DNA of 64,000 bases from Oncomelania hupensis (Eukaryota > Mollusca > Gastropoda > Littorinimorpha > Pomatiopsidae). The DNA lies in NCBI GenBank assembly GCA_036898135.1, contig CM072522.1:7515686-7579685 (forward strand), in the 5' to 3' direction. Position 1 is the first letter of the stretch, and the number at the start of each line of letters is the position of its first letter. Position numbers and translations under genes: made by a program. The notes beneath the pieces were generated by a model that saw only the letters and a program-made list of their open reading frames with translations, was not told the DNA's origin and made no database searches. Positions 1 through 11,087 of this stretch are shown here, piece by piece.

Positions 1-249
1 ACAAGCGACTGGGTCCATGGTTTAGGCCACTCCTCACTCTTCGAGATCTTGTTACAGATAAGGGTGAGTGCGTCGATCATAGCTTCTCCTCCTGCTTGAA
101 GCAGTTCCGTGGGTATGTTGTCCACTCCCGCTGACTTCCCCTTCTTCAGCGATTGCACTGCTGCCTCAACTTCTTCTCGGAGAATTGGGAGGATTTCTTC
201 TTCTTCTCTGTTCTCTGGACATGCTAGAACTGATGGGTCTCCGTTTGGG
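1..249 (-). mobile_element. RTE-like LINE copy A, inverted 5' segment
   Basis: Read on the minus strand this segment encodes part of the linker/reverse-transcriptase region also found in the full-length RTE copy at 19,508-19,755 (for example [18 protein letters not shown]). It runs antisense up to about base 249, where sense sequence of the same element begins from a point further downstream in the element. That layout (antisense 5' part joined to sense 3' part) matches 5' inversion by twin priming. The segment continues beyond the left edge of the window. Confidence 0.85.
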
Positions 250-1212
250 TTTCCATCGGAAACTGGTTCAGAACAACAATCGGTGTGCGTCAGGGATGCC
301 TACTGTCTCCAACACTCTTCAACATCTTCGTAGAGCGCATCATTTCAGATGATCTTGCAGATCACGAAGGCACAGTCAGCATAGGGAGAAGAGCAATCTC
401 CAACCTCCGTTTTGCGGATGACATTGATGGCTTGGCTGGAGAGGAACAAGAGCTTGAACAGCTGGTACAGAGGCTTGACACCACCTCCAGAGCCTATGGA
501 ATGGAAATAAGTGCAGATAAGACCAAAATGATGACCAACAACACCAATGGCATCAACATGGACATCAAAGTCCAAGGCCAATCCCTCAACACAGCGCATA
601 GCTTCAAATATTTATTAGACATTGTATCAGACAATGGGTCCCGACAGGAAGTCCTCTCCAGGATCGCACAAACAACTGCTGCCCTGGCGAGGTTGAAGCC
701 ACTTTGGAAAGACAGGACCATCAGCCCACATTCCAAGGTAAGGCTGCTGCGCTCCCTTGTCATCTCCATCTTCCTATATGCTTGCGAAACATGGACCCTC
801 ACAGCAGATCTCCAACGAAGAATACAAAGCATGGAGATGAGGTGCTACAGAAGACTTATGGGCATTTCCTATACCCAGCACATCACCAACGACGAAGTCC
901 GACAGACCATCACACAAGCCATTGGATAACACGATGACATGCTCACAGTGTTGAAAAAACGTAAACTCCGATGGTGTGGCCATGTCACCAGATCATCAGG
1001 TCTTGCAAAGACCATCCGGCAAGGCACAGTGCAAGAGGTAGAAGAAGAGGGAGACAGAAAAAGAGGTGGGAGGACAACATTCGAGAATGGACTGGCTTGA
1101 CACTGAGCGAAACAATCAGGGTTGCTGAGGACAGGGAAAGATGGAGTACGCTGGTTAAACGATCATCTGTGGTGCCCCTACGACCTCCGAGTTATGGGAT
1201 AGGATAGGATAG
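250..1212 (+). mobile_element. RTE-like LINE copy A, sense 3' part
   Basis: The open stretch 285-929 encodes the RT core, with [15 protein letters not shown] and the catalytic [11 protein letters not shown] motif. It is followed, after a stop at the codon after QAIG, by the C-terminal region (KLRWCGHVTRSSGLAKTI) and the RRGRQKKRW basic segment. The copy ends in the GGATA repeat tail typical of this family in the window (1,198-1,212). It lacks the endonuclease and contains stops and frameshifts, so it is dead. Confidence 0.85.
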
Positions 1213-1275
1213 GATTTTTGGGGTGGGGGTTGAGTACTTAGACTCACACTGCTATGGATGTGAGTCAACAAGGAA
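1213..1275 (-). repeat. Terminal fragment of Helitron-like TGACCT repeat
   Basis: The stretch with GTACTTAGACTCAC...GTGAGTCAA matches the right-hand ends of the larger copies near 51,575-51,613, 58,690-58,725 and 60,665-60,705. Only the end is present here. Confidence 0.45.
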
Positions 1276-1957
1276 GAAAATATCACAACACTTGAACACT
1301 TTTTATTACACCACACTTGCCTAACACTTATGCTTGGTGGCTGACTCCTTTGGCTGAATCAAGCAATCCGGGTGTCAGCCAGTGGCAAAGTTTTAGCCCA
1401 AATCCAAAGATAAAATTAAATCCATTTCCGCACCATAATCCACGGATCACCGGATTTCATTGACTGTTTTGTTTATTAAATCTCTGATGCACGTGTGGAG
1501 GCGAATGTCTGGCCAAATATTCCTGAAAGACAAATTGTGTCAAAGCCACTCAACGTTAGTATTGTTCAGTTGATTTCAATTTCATTCAATACGTCTGTTC
1601 CATAACATGTGATTTTAGACCGCACACCCATTCTTATGCATTGACACACAATCAAATCCACCAATTTCAAGGTGAACCACAATTATAAAAAGTAGTAACA
1701 TTACTACAAAAGTTTACGAACTGCTGACAAGTAAATTATTCTGGAAATTATTATTATTATTATTATGGCTATTGACGCCTAATCTAAACAAAGCCCTAGG
1801 CGTTTACAAAGTCAAAAATTTACAACCAATCAAAAAGAAAACATACAAAACAAGAAAAGAAGATAACTTTTTCACTGATAACCACCTTCTGCAAAACACA
1901 CACACACAGACACACACACGCACGCACACATAATCACTTCTATAATAAAGAAAACAT
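1276..1957. other. Non-coding; nothing recognised
   Basis: No ORF with family resemblance was seen on either strand. The stretch holds a short ATT run near 1,748-1,767 and an impure CA run near 1,897-1,930. If the calpain gene continues to the left, this is intron or 3' flank. Confidence 0.4.
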
Positions 1958-2462
1958 GATTGATTGATTGATTGATTTATTGTTGCTTTAGGTCCAGCGG
2001 ACTCCTCCGAGCCAAATCAGGACCGGACAACCCCCGATCCGCATAAAAGATCTGCTGAAACAACCCTAGTGGGAAAATTGAACGCCCTCCACCGGCCAGT
2101 CACTTTACAATAAAGACATCCCACGCGGGGGACGGCTGAGGGTTTACCTCAACTACGCGAACCCCCGGTTACAAAAACAAAATAGAATACAACCATCATT
2201 ACAAATCATCAACGAAACATATACATATAAAATGCCTATATTGTTAAATACTAACATCATAGGAAGCCCTAGTGACCACCCAGCAGAAAGCGTCCAACAC
2301 TCCCAAGCTGATCCAACAGACCTCATACACAAACAAGGAGTCTTGTCAAGGAAGAGTTTTCAAGGAAAAAGGTAGGTCATTGATCTAGCGAAGAAGAAGA
2401 TAGTATGGCAGAGTGATAGGACAGAGCAGGAATGGGAAAGAGTATATGAGGAAGATATAAAG
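1958..2462 (-). mobile_element. TATA-box retroposon family, copy 1 (5'-truncated)
   Basis: The copy starts on the plus strand with a (GATT)n tail (1,958-1,980) followed by the family 3' end TTTAGGTCCAGCGGACT. It is collinear with the other copies up to about 2,462, where it breaks off before the TATAAATA-containing 5' end. The tail lies at the low coordinate, so the element is oriented on the minus strand. There is no coding capacity. Confidence 0.75.
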
Positions 2463-2591
2463 AAAAGAAAAAAAAATTTAAAAAAAAATAAAAAGAAAAA
2501 TAAATAAAAATAAAAAGAAAACAAAAAAATCAATTAAATTAGTCACTGCGAGAAGCTAAGCACACCAAACATACTCAAAGACAATCAAAAT

Positions 2592-2985
2592 TAAAGACTA
2601 TGATGGAAATAAATAAGTTTTGAGATGTTTTTTGAAGGTTGGCAGGGAGGAGCTGGTTCCAGGTAACAGGGGCTTGATAAGAGAAAGACCTTTGGCCAAA
2701 AGTTTTTGTCCTGACAGTGGGGATCGTAAAGATACGAGAGTCTGCAGAAGAGCGAAGCTGACGGGATGGGGTGTAGAGATGGAGTAGGTCAGATATATAT
2801 TGTGGGCCAGAAGCATCAAGGGACTTATAGCAGAGTGTGGCAGTCTTGTGAGAAATTCTCTGTTGAACAGGAAGCCAGTGGAGAGAGTGTAGGAGAGGGG
2901 AGATGTGGTCAAATTTAGAAGAGCGAAAGACAAGCCTAGCAGCATGGTTCTGGACCCTTTGGAGCTTAGAAATAAGAAATGTCTA
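2592..2985 (-). mobile_element. C-terminal RT fragment of a second LINE type
   Basis: Minus-strand translation of about 2,985-2,592 gives the typical C-terminus of a non-LTR reverse transcriptase: VQNHAARLVFRSSKFDHISP, then LLHSLHWLPVQQRISHKTA, CYKSLDASGPQYISDLL, and near the end QAPVTWNQLLPANLQ. This pattern (VQN.AARLV...LHWLPV..RI..K) is found in many CR1/Jockey-group LINEs. The RT catalytic core is absent, so this is a 5'-truncated copy. An A/T-rich stretch at 2,462-2,590 separates it from the retroposon copy on its left. Confidence 0.75.
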
Positions 2986-3272
2986 TATATTGCCAGACTA
3001 CGCAAAAAAAAAAGGTCAATGGATATCGTTCAGGTTTTGCAGTGATGTAAACGAATTTTGATGTTGGAATTTTTGACGTAAATTAATCAGCAGGGCGCAT
3101 TCTGTACATGTACTCTACCCTTTAGTCAAGTGAAGTCACCAAACTCTAATACCCACAATGAACAATTCCTACAGGACATTGCATTTTTGCAAATAAAGAT
3201 TTTGTTTGTTGCTTTTAAACAAATAAAAACAAAATACATAAATTCACAAAATAACAACTACTAAAACAACAT

Positions 3273-3893
3273 TTCCACGAGAGTTACGCTAGTTATTAAT
3301 TGCTTACAGGGTCCAGCGGCTTGCAAAGAGCCGAATCAGGACCACAAAATCGGGACCACAACTTGGTTGAAAGAGGCTCACCCCTGATTCGTATAAAAGA
3401 TCTGCTAAAACAACCCTAGTGGTAACACTGAAGGCACTCCACCAGCCAGTCACTTTACAATAAAGACCTCCCAGGGGACGTTGAGGCTATATTCTAATTT
3501 ATTGAACCTCCGTTTACAAAAACAAAATAGAATATATACACATCATTATAAAATATCAACAAAACACATACATATAAAATGCCTACATTGCTAAATAATA
3601 TCATAGGAAGTCCTAGTGACCATTTGGCAGAAATCGTTCAATATTCCCAAGCTGACCCAGCATACCTCATACAAAATGAAAAGTTTTGGAAGAGTTTTAA
3701 AGAAAACATGTAGGTGACTGGTCTTGCGAAAAAGAAGATAGTATATTAGATTGATCGAACAGAATATGGATGAGAAAGAACAAATGAGAAAGACAGCGAC
3801 AGTGGGAATTTAAAGCACTATATTTCCAGAAAGTGGGGATACTATTTATACAGAAACACCCGGTACCTCCACGGTGGGGTTCCACGAGAGTTA
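3273..3893 (-). mobile_element. TATA-box retroposon copy 2 with 14-bp TSD
   Basis: The element body (3,287-3,879) is flanked by the 14-bp direct repeat TTCCACGAGAGTTA at 3,273-3,286 and 3,880-3,893. Read on the minus strand it opens with a G/C-rich stretch, then TATAAATAG about 35 bases in, and closes with CCGCTGGACCCTGTAAGCAA plus a short A/T-rich tail. The TSD length and tail indicate target-primed reverse transcription by a LINE in trans. No ORF and no tRNA-like A/B boxes were seen. Confidence 0.85.
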
Positions 3894-4062
3894 TACATTA
3901 TACTTTCAGCTGTGTTCTCACATGTGCACACACACACGCCAGTCTCTCCCAGCTCTTTCACCACAAATACTTCGCTTTATGATTTATCCCAGCCAAATCA
4001 CAGGTAGAACGGGGCGGGGCGCCCCTGGTTTACCAATGGAAACGTTTAGAATTACAACTTAC

Positions 4063-4188
4063 TTGGCATAAGCTTTCTCGAGAAGAGCGCTCCAGAACAG
4101 GTTCTTGTCGTTGGCGTGAACGAAGACAAGCTTGCCGTCCCTGCTGGGTAGTCTGTCGTCCACCACAACGCTGTACCACTCTCCGAAT
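4063..4188 (-). CDS. Calpain-like exon: [14 protein letters not shown] segment
   Basis: The acceptor GTGTGCAG precedes the first base, which completes an Arg codon with the previous exon. The exon encodes [19 protein letters not shown], then [20 protein letters not shown], the conserved central part of the calpain protease core. It ends two bases into a Lys codon at the strong donor GTAAGT. The length is 126 nt. The next conserved calpain stretch (usually K.(L/H)G.Y.AL.GG) would follow at lower coordinates but was not found. Confidence 0.85.
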
Positions 4189-7100
4189 CTGCACACAATG
4201 GACACACAATTTTCCGATAAAATAGAAAATATAGTGTCAAAAATAAAAAATAAAAATATATATTTAAAAAACAAATCACTGCACCGTTCAGCAGTCGGAG
4301 AGGCGGCTATGGTTAGAGCCTGTTTTGCTCGGTGCCCTAAGCAGCTCTGGAGCTGTTAAAGCAGCGTGTAACAACAATTATAGTTCTAACAAAACCTCGA
4401 AGGTCGTTGGGGCACCACAGATGATTGTTTAACCAGCGTACTCCATCTTTCTCTGTCCTCAGCAACCCTCATGGTTTCACTCAGTGTCAAGCCAGTCCAT
4501 TCTCGAATGATGTCCTCCCACCTCTTTTTTTGTGTCCCTCTTTTTCCGCCTCCTTGCACATTTCATTGCAGGATGGTCTTTGCAAGGCCTGATGCTCCGA
4601 TGACGTGACCATACCATAGGAGTTTCCGTTTCTTCACAACTGTGAGCATGTCATCATGTTGTCCAATGGCTTGTGAGATGATCTGTCAGACTTCGTCGTT
4701 GGTGATGTGCTTGGTATAGGAAATGCCCAGAAGTCTTCTGTAGCACCTCATCTCCATGCTTTGTATTCTTCGCTGTAGGTCTGCTGCATGTTTCGCAAGC
4801 GTATAGGAAGATGGAGATGACAAGGGAGCGCACCAGCCTTACCTTGGAACGTAGACTGATGGTCCTGTCTTTCCAAATGGGCTGCACTCGTGAACTAATA
4901 ATTATAATAATAATTTCAGCCAATGTATCCTCGTTGTACAGTGGTTGGGTGGTAGACTGTCTGGCTTGGACGATAATCTATTTGGCATCTCTATTATGAC
5001 GAAAGTTGTTTCATTGGTGGTTTCTACAAGAGCTGATTTTGTGCACTGACATAGCCTATATACCACCACCACCCAAATACTCCTTTCCCCCTCCTTCTCC
5101 TTCACCCACACCTCCCAACACAAACACTCACTCCTTCACGCGGCACATTAAACAACCCGATGACTTTGTCAAACGGGCAGATGACACATAAAACAACCCG
5201 GTGACTTTGTCAAACGAACAGATGACATGGTTAAACAATGCACACATCTAGATCTGAGCGGTTCAGGCGTCCGTGGTGCTTGACAGTGCGCTTGATGCCG
5301 CTATTTTTGGCATCTTGAGCACCTTCTATCACAACCTGATTTCGGGCATCGCCTTGAGCTAGTAAGAATGTGTTTTCGATTTAAAAAACAAAAAACAAAA
5401 AAAAACTTGTTTGCTTAAGGAAAAGGTTACGTTTTGGGGGTCGTCGTGCAGTGTATTGTTTGTAGTGTAATGTAGTGTAGCTTAGCGTAGTGTAGTGTAG
5501 CTTAGCGTAGCATAGCGTAGTGTAGTGTAGTATTGGTGTAGTGTAGTGTAGTGTAGTGTAGTGTAGTGTAGTGTCGTGTAGTGTAGAGTAGTGTCGTGCA
5601 TACTAACCTGTAAAAGTTGAACTTGAACATGCCGCAATAGGTACGAGTTTTACTTTTACCTAATCCGAAGTCCTGCTTTTCGTGGTCGGGAATCACCTGT
5701 AGAAAACAACACAGTGTCATTTAGGGATGAGATGGAGAAGAATGAGGGAGAGGGAAAGAAGAAGGAGGAGAAGGAGGTGGAAAAGACGAGAAGAAGAAGA
5801 AGAAGAAGAAAGAGGAGGAGGAGGAGGAAGATAAAGAGGGAGAAGGAGGAGGACGATAAGGTGAGTGAAGAAGAAGAAGAAGAAGAAGAAGAAGAAGAAG
5901 AAGAAGAAGAAGAAGAAGAAGAAGAAGAAAAGAAGAAGAAGAAGGCAAACCATTCAAACAAATGTATTTCCAGTCGCCAATACCCACACACATTTGCAAA
6001 AAAAAAAAAACAATTATATAAAATTAGGTTGTGTTCAAATACACACGGAAACAGCAACAAGGACTGCAGTTGAAACATAAAGAAAAGAAAGACAGACAAA
6101 AACAACTAGAAGGGCAAAGCCCATATAACTGTCTTTGCGGAAGGACGAGAAGGGAATGACAGAAATGGAAGGCGAAACAGAACGAAAGGGAAAAAAGACA
6201 TTGACGCAAGAAAGGCAGGAAGAGAATGAACGGAAAAGAATAAATGGACGGACTTAAGGAAATAACCGAAGAAAAACACAAAAAAATTATGGCAGAAACG
6301 TGGGAATTGGAAGGAAACGAAAAGGAAGCTTAGGAAGAGGGAAGAGAAACAAGGAAAAGAACAAGGAAGAAGAACACAGAAAATAAGAAGGAAAAGGAAC
6401 AAGAAAGGAAGAAAGAAGGTAATGAAAAAATAGCTGAAAAATGAAGGAAAAGCAGAAACAGCACAAAAAAAAGGAAGGAAGGACGCACCTTTGTCCATAC
6501 AGATTTCTGGAGCGTGAAACTGCAACATGCGGTGACAAACCAGTGGTTGTTGAGTTCTCCCATGTTCAGATCATCGACAGACACATCGTTGGAAATCAGC
6601 ACCGGTGCACTACTTAACTCCTGCAACGCAGTACTACAGAGTAAGGACCGGACACCATGGATACGCTTTGTTGCAATTTCTATTGGCTAAACCGCCACAT
6701 GGCCCGACTAATCCGCCACGGGATCGGGCCACATCAATAATCCAATTACGAAGCGGGTCTTCAAAACGAAGGACGTGTTCTTTTTTCTACAAAAGAGGTT
6801 AACAAAAGCAAAATTTAAAAAATATAAAATACCCGCTATGAGCCGAACATTTAGCTCGGGCCATTAAGGCTAGCAGGGTTCATCACCCGGGTCTGTGCCT
6901 AATTCTACTAGATTAGTTGCTCATCGACCGGGTCGTTTCGCGACGGTAAAACAAGTGCACTGCATCCTTAACAGCGAAGACCCACGAAAAAAAGAAAACC
7001 CTGTACAGCTGACTGACAAATGATGCAAATTACATATTTAAAAAAAAGGAGTATCGTTTCGTCCGCATCGGTATGCCAAGCAGGCCTAGCTTTGGCCATT

Positions 7101-10100
7101 TTTGTAACAGGAAGACCTCCACTTCCTCCTCACCTTGGGCCTCTTCCATTCAATGGTGCTGTCGACTTTGGTGTAGTACAAGGATTTGCTGTTGGCAGGG
7201 AATTCTTCGTCTTCGAACAGCTTCCCCGTCTTCAACAGCCGCATCTTTATCGAGTTGTAGTCCTGATTCCGAAAGTTCTTGGGCATTTTGCCTGAAAACA
7301 CAGCACATGATATGTGAAGAAACTGTTCTTGAATTAGACACGCACTTATCAGACAGGCTTATTTATTTATTTATTTAATCGTTTTTATATAGCGCTTTTC
7401 CAGCTCAAGAGCTGCTCAAGGCGCTGGCCGATACAGGATCTAACTCAAGCCGACCGAGGCGCCAACTTGCAGCCTTTGGGCGCATCGTAATAACGCTCCA
7501 GACAACTGAGCACAATCCTGGCCAGCCAGGGATGGGGGAGAAGGACCTAGGTGCATGCTGGGTGTGTTCTTGTCACCGGCACTCACCCGTCTAGGACATG
7601 AGCGTCAGGATCTTTAAAGTCCGTTATGATGAAATGTATGCGACACAGACTAGACCTCGGTTTATACTCTCATCCGAAGGAGTAGGAAACGGGAGTAAAG
7701 TGTCTTTCCCAAGGACACAACACAATGCCCCGGCCTGGGCTCGAACCCGGGACCTTCAGATCCGCAAGCCAAAGCTCTACCATTAGGCCACCGTGCCTCC
7801 GCGAGGCTTTACTAAATGATCAAGGCATTGGCCACAACCAGGATCAAATGGATGTGGCAGTTTTGGTTTTGATGGTCCAAGAGCGATTTGCCATCAAGCG
7901 CATGAAATCATTAAACTATCTGGCAAAGTAATTGCTCTTTGCACGCACTGATCAGACGAAGCTGCTTGAAGGCAAGGGGCAGGCTGCAATCACGATCGAA
8001 CGCAAATGAACCAAAAGGTCTACGACCAAAGTGCTACTCCAGGATCGTTCGTCATTGATCATTTCATGTCATACCTATTGAAAGGCATTCAATGCCAAAT
8101 CACTAGGACGTGCGTGGATGATATTACAGCTAAATTACATGTATCAACGACCAAGCCCACATCAACGCCGTACAGCCTCGTCAACGTAGGTGGATCCTGA
8201 CAAAAGAATGGTGAAAGCAGCATGATGGCGCCGATTGCGCTGTCCGGAAGATGTGTTTAGTCCTGTACTCACTTTCAAGAACATCAATCATTATGAATAC
8301 AAATCTATATCTAACTCTAAGAATTCAATAGGCACTGTTCTTAAATGACTTACATCATAAACAAGCGAATTACTTCCCTTGACTGTGAGAGCAAGCAATT
8401 TGAATGCAGGTACGTGAACGTACGAAATTGAATAATCCCCCGGGAGGAAAATCCATCGACGCCCGACAAGAATCGTCTCGGATTTACTTTCAAAGAACGA
8501 AACCAGTTCATCAGATGCTTTTTATCTATGAATTAACTTCCAGTCTTGCGAATATGATGCTTATCGGCGATCGTTTTGTGGGATTCCGATGTATTTTATT
8601 ATTGTATTTATTTTTGTGTTTATCATTGTTATAGAGCGCTTTTTGGGCTCCAGAGCTGCTGAAGGAGCTGGCCGATACAGATCTAACTCAAACCGTCAGA
8701 GGCACCCACTTGCTGCCTGGGGCGCATTCTGACGCTCAGACGACTGAGCACAACCCTAGGCGTCAGGGGAAAGCTATACACTATCTCTAAATGATCTATA
8801 TATTAATATAAACTATACACTGAAACAACCATCAGGCTAATAGCAAGAAAAACGGGCCAGTGCGCACAGCCAATGTGTATCCGTGTGAAAACTGCACGAC
8901 CAGCAATGGTTCACTCTGGCAGTGCCATATTGTCTGCAGTATTCTTTTTCCTGTGAATAATTTGAACGTACATTCTTCGAGTTGGCTTTATACAGCAATA
9001 ATAGTCTCGGTGATAATGGTATGGTGCACTTTTCCTTCCTTCTCAGTGCATCGGGAGTAAGAATGCGTTACCAACCCTGTGTATTTTCAAAAAAGACATA
9101 TCTCTTGATGGTTTTCACGCTCTTTATCCCTATACATCTGTCAGGATATCTGGAGCCTGTTTAACATGTTCCCTACGCACAACGCTTTACTGTCGGCATC
9201 TTTTGCATAAGGCAGAATATAGTATATGCATATGCATTTTCAGCATATGCCTTATAGAAGAACAAGAAGTCTTGGACAGATGGACAGAGTACTGCTCTGA
9301 CCTTTACATCCATACACCAAATGTAGACCCATCAGTTCTAGCATGTCCCGAGAACAGAGAAGAAGAAGAAATCCTCCCAATTCTCCGGGAAGAAGTTGAG
9401 GCAGCAGTGCAATCGCTAAAGAAAGGGAAGTCAGCGGGAGTGGACAACATACCCGCGGAACTGCTACAAGCAGGAGGAGAAGCGACGATTGATGCCCTCA
9501 CCATTATCTGTAACAAGATCTGGCAAAGTGGGGAGTGGACTATACCATGGACCCAGTCGCGCTTGTCATCACTCTTCCCAAAAAAGGTAACCTTCAGGAA
9601 TGTGAAAATTACCGCACCATCAGCCTCATCAGCCATCCCAGCAAGGTCCTCCTGAAAATAATACTCAACAGGTTGAAACCCCAAGCTGAACAAATCATAG
9701 CTGAAGAGCAAGCAGGATTCAGGGCAGGGCGAAGTACCACTGAACAGATCTTCAACCTCAGAATCATGTGTTCATAGACTTCAAGAAGGCGTTTGACCGA
9801 GTCTGGCATGCAGCTCTATGGGCAACAATGAAAGTGTACAACATCAGCCCTAAAATTATTGAAGTCATCAAAAGCATGTATGACAAGGCTACAAGTGCAG
9901 TCCTCCACAACAGCGCCATCGGGAACTGCTTCAGAATAACAATCGGTGTGCGTCAAGGATGCCTACTCTCTCCAACACTCTTCAACATCTTCCTAGAGCG
10001 CATCATGTCAGATGCTCTTGCAGATCATGAAGGCACAGTCAGCATAGGGGGTAGAGCAATCTCCAAACTTCGTTTTGCGGATGACATTGATGGATTGGCT

Positions 10101-10596
10101 AGAGAGGAACAAGAACTTGAACAGCTGGTACAGAGGCTTGACACAATAATGGTACATATGATTACAGATCTGGCAAAGCAAAGACATACACATTGGTGGG
10201 GAAATACAGAGCAGCCCCGAGTTGCCTAGGGAAAAAAAGCGCCACAAAGCGCTTGCGATTGCTCCACACAAACTATGTTTGCTTCTGCTTTTGTCATAAG
10301 CGATCGCTTTTAAAATGGCGCAGTACATGTTGACTGCACAACAACCAATCAAAGTGAAGTTGGCTGAAAGTGAAAGTTACTGTTAACTGTCAGTCGCACC
10401 GACTACCCAACAATACTACCAAATATAAATACTAATTCATACCGATTGCGCATAAACATAATTATTCCGTCAAATAAGAAGTACACAAGTCTTACCAGAC
10501 TGTAAATGACGAAAAGTCCTCCCTTGCTATTTCACCGGTGAACACATCGCCATTTGCAAATCTCCATATATATATATATATGGCCCAATTCTCTCC

Positions 10597-10667
<71 letters not shown>

Positions 10668-10993
10668 TAGATAGATAGATAGTACATGGGAGAATATAAG
10701 CTTGAAGTGCCTAGTAGCGGTACTAGTACTAGCAGAAAAGATCAGCATGAGGAGGAGGAGGGGGAGGAGGAGGATGATAATAGGAAGATATGAAAGCATT
10801 ATAGATTATTATGTTTTGAAGTAGAGCTCCGTTATTGGTGCTGTAGTATTTGTTGTTATTGTTGATTTGATTTGATGATTATAATGATGATGATAATGAT
10901 GACGACATCAAAGATGACGACATCAAAGATGATAATATTTTCATTATATTTATCAATATTGTTATTATTATCATCATCATTATAACAAGAACG

Positions 10994-11087
<94 letters not shown>

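Noticed and set aside
5656..6105. Long poly-Ser/poly-Leu and poly-Glu/Lys reading frames on both strands
   Set aside because: Translation of a GAA/purine microsatellite; no non-repetitive conserved segment.
7725..7800. A functional tRNA gene
   Set aside because: A and B boxes are present, but the sequence continues into a SINE body with an AAAT tail and lacks a tRNA 3' end.
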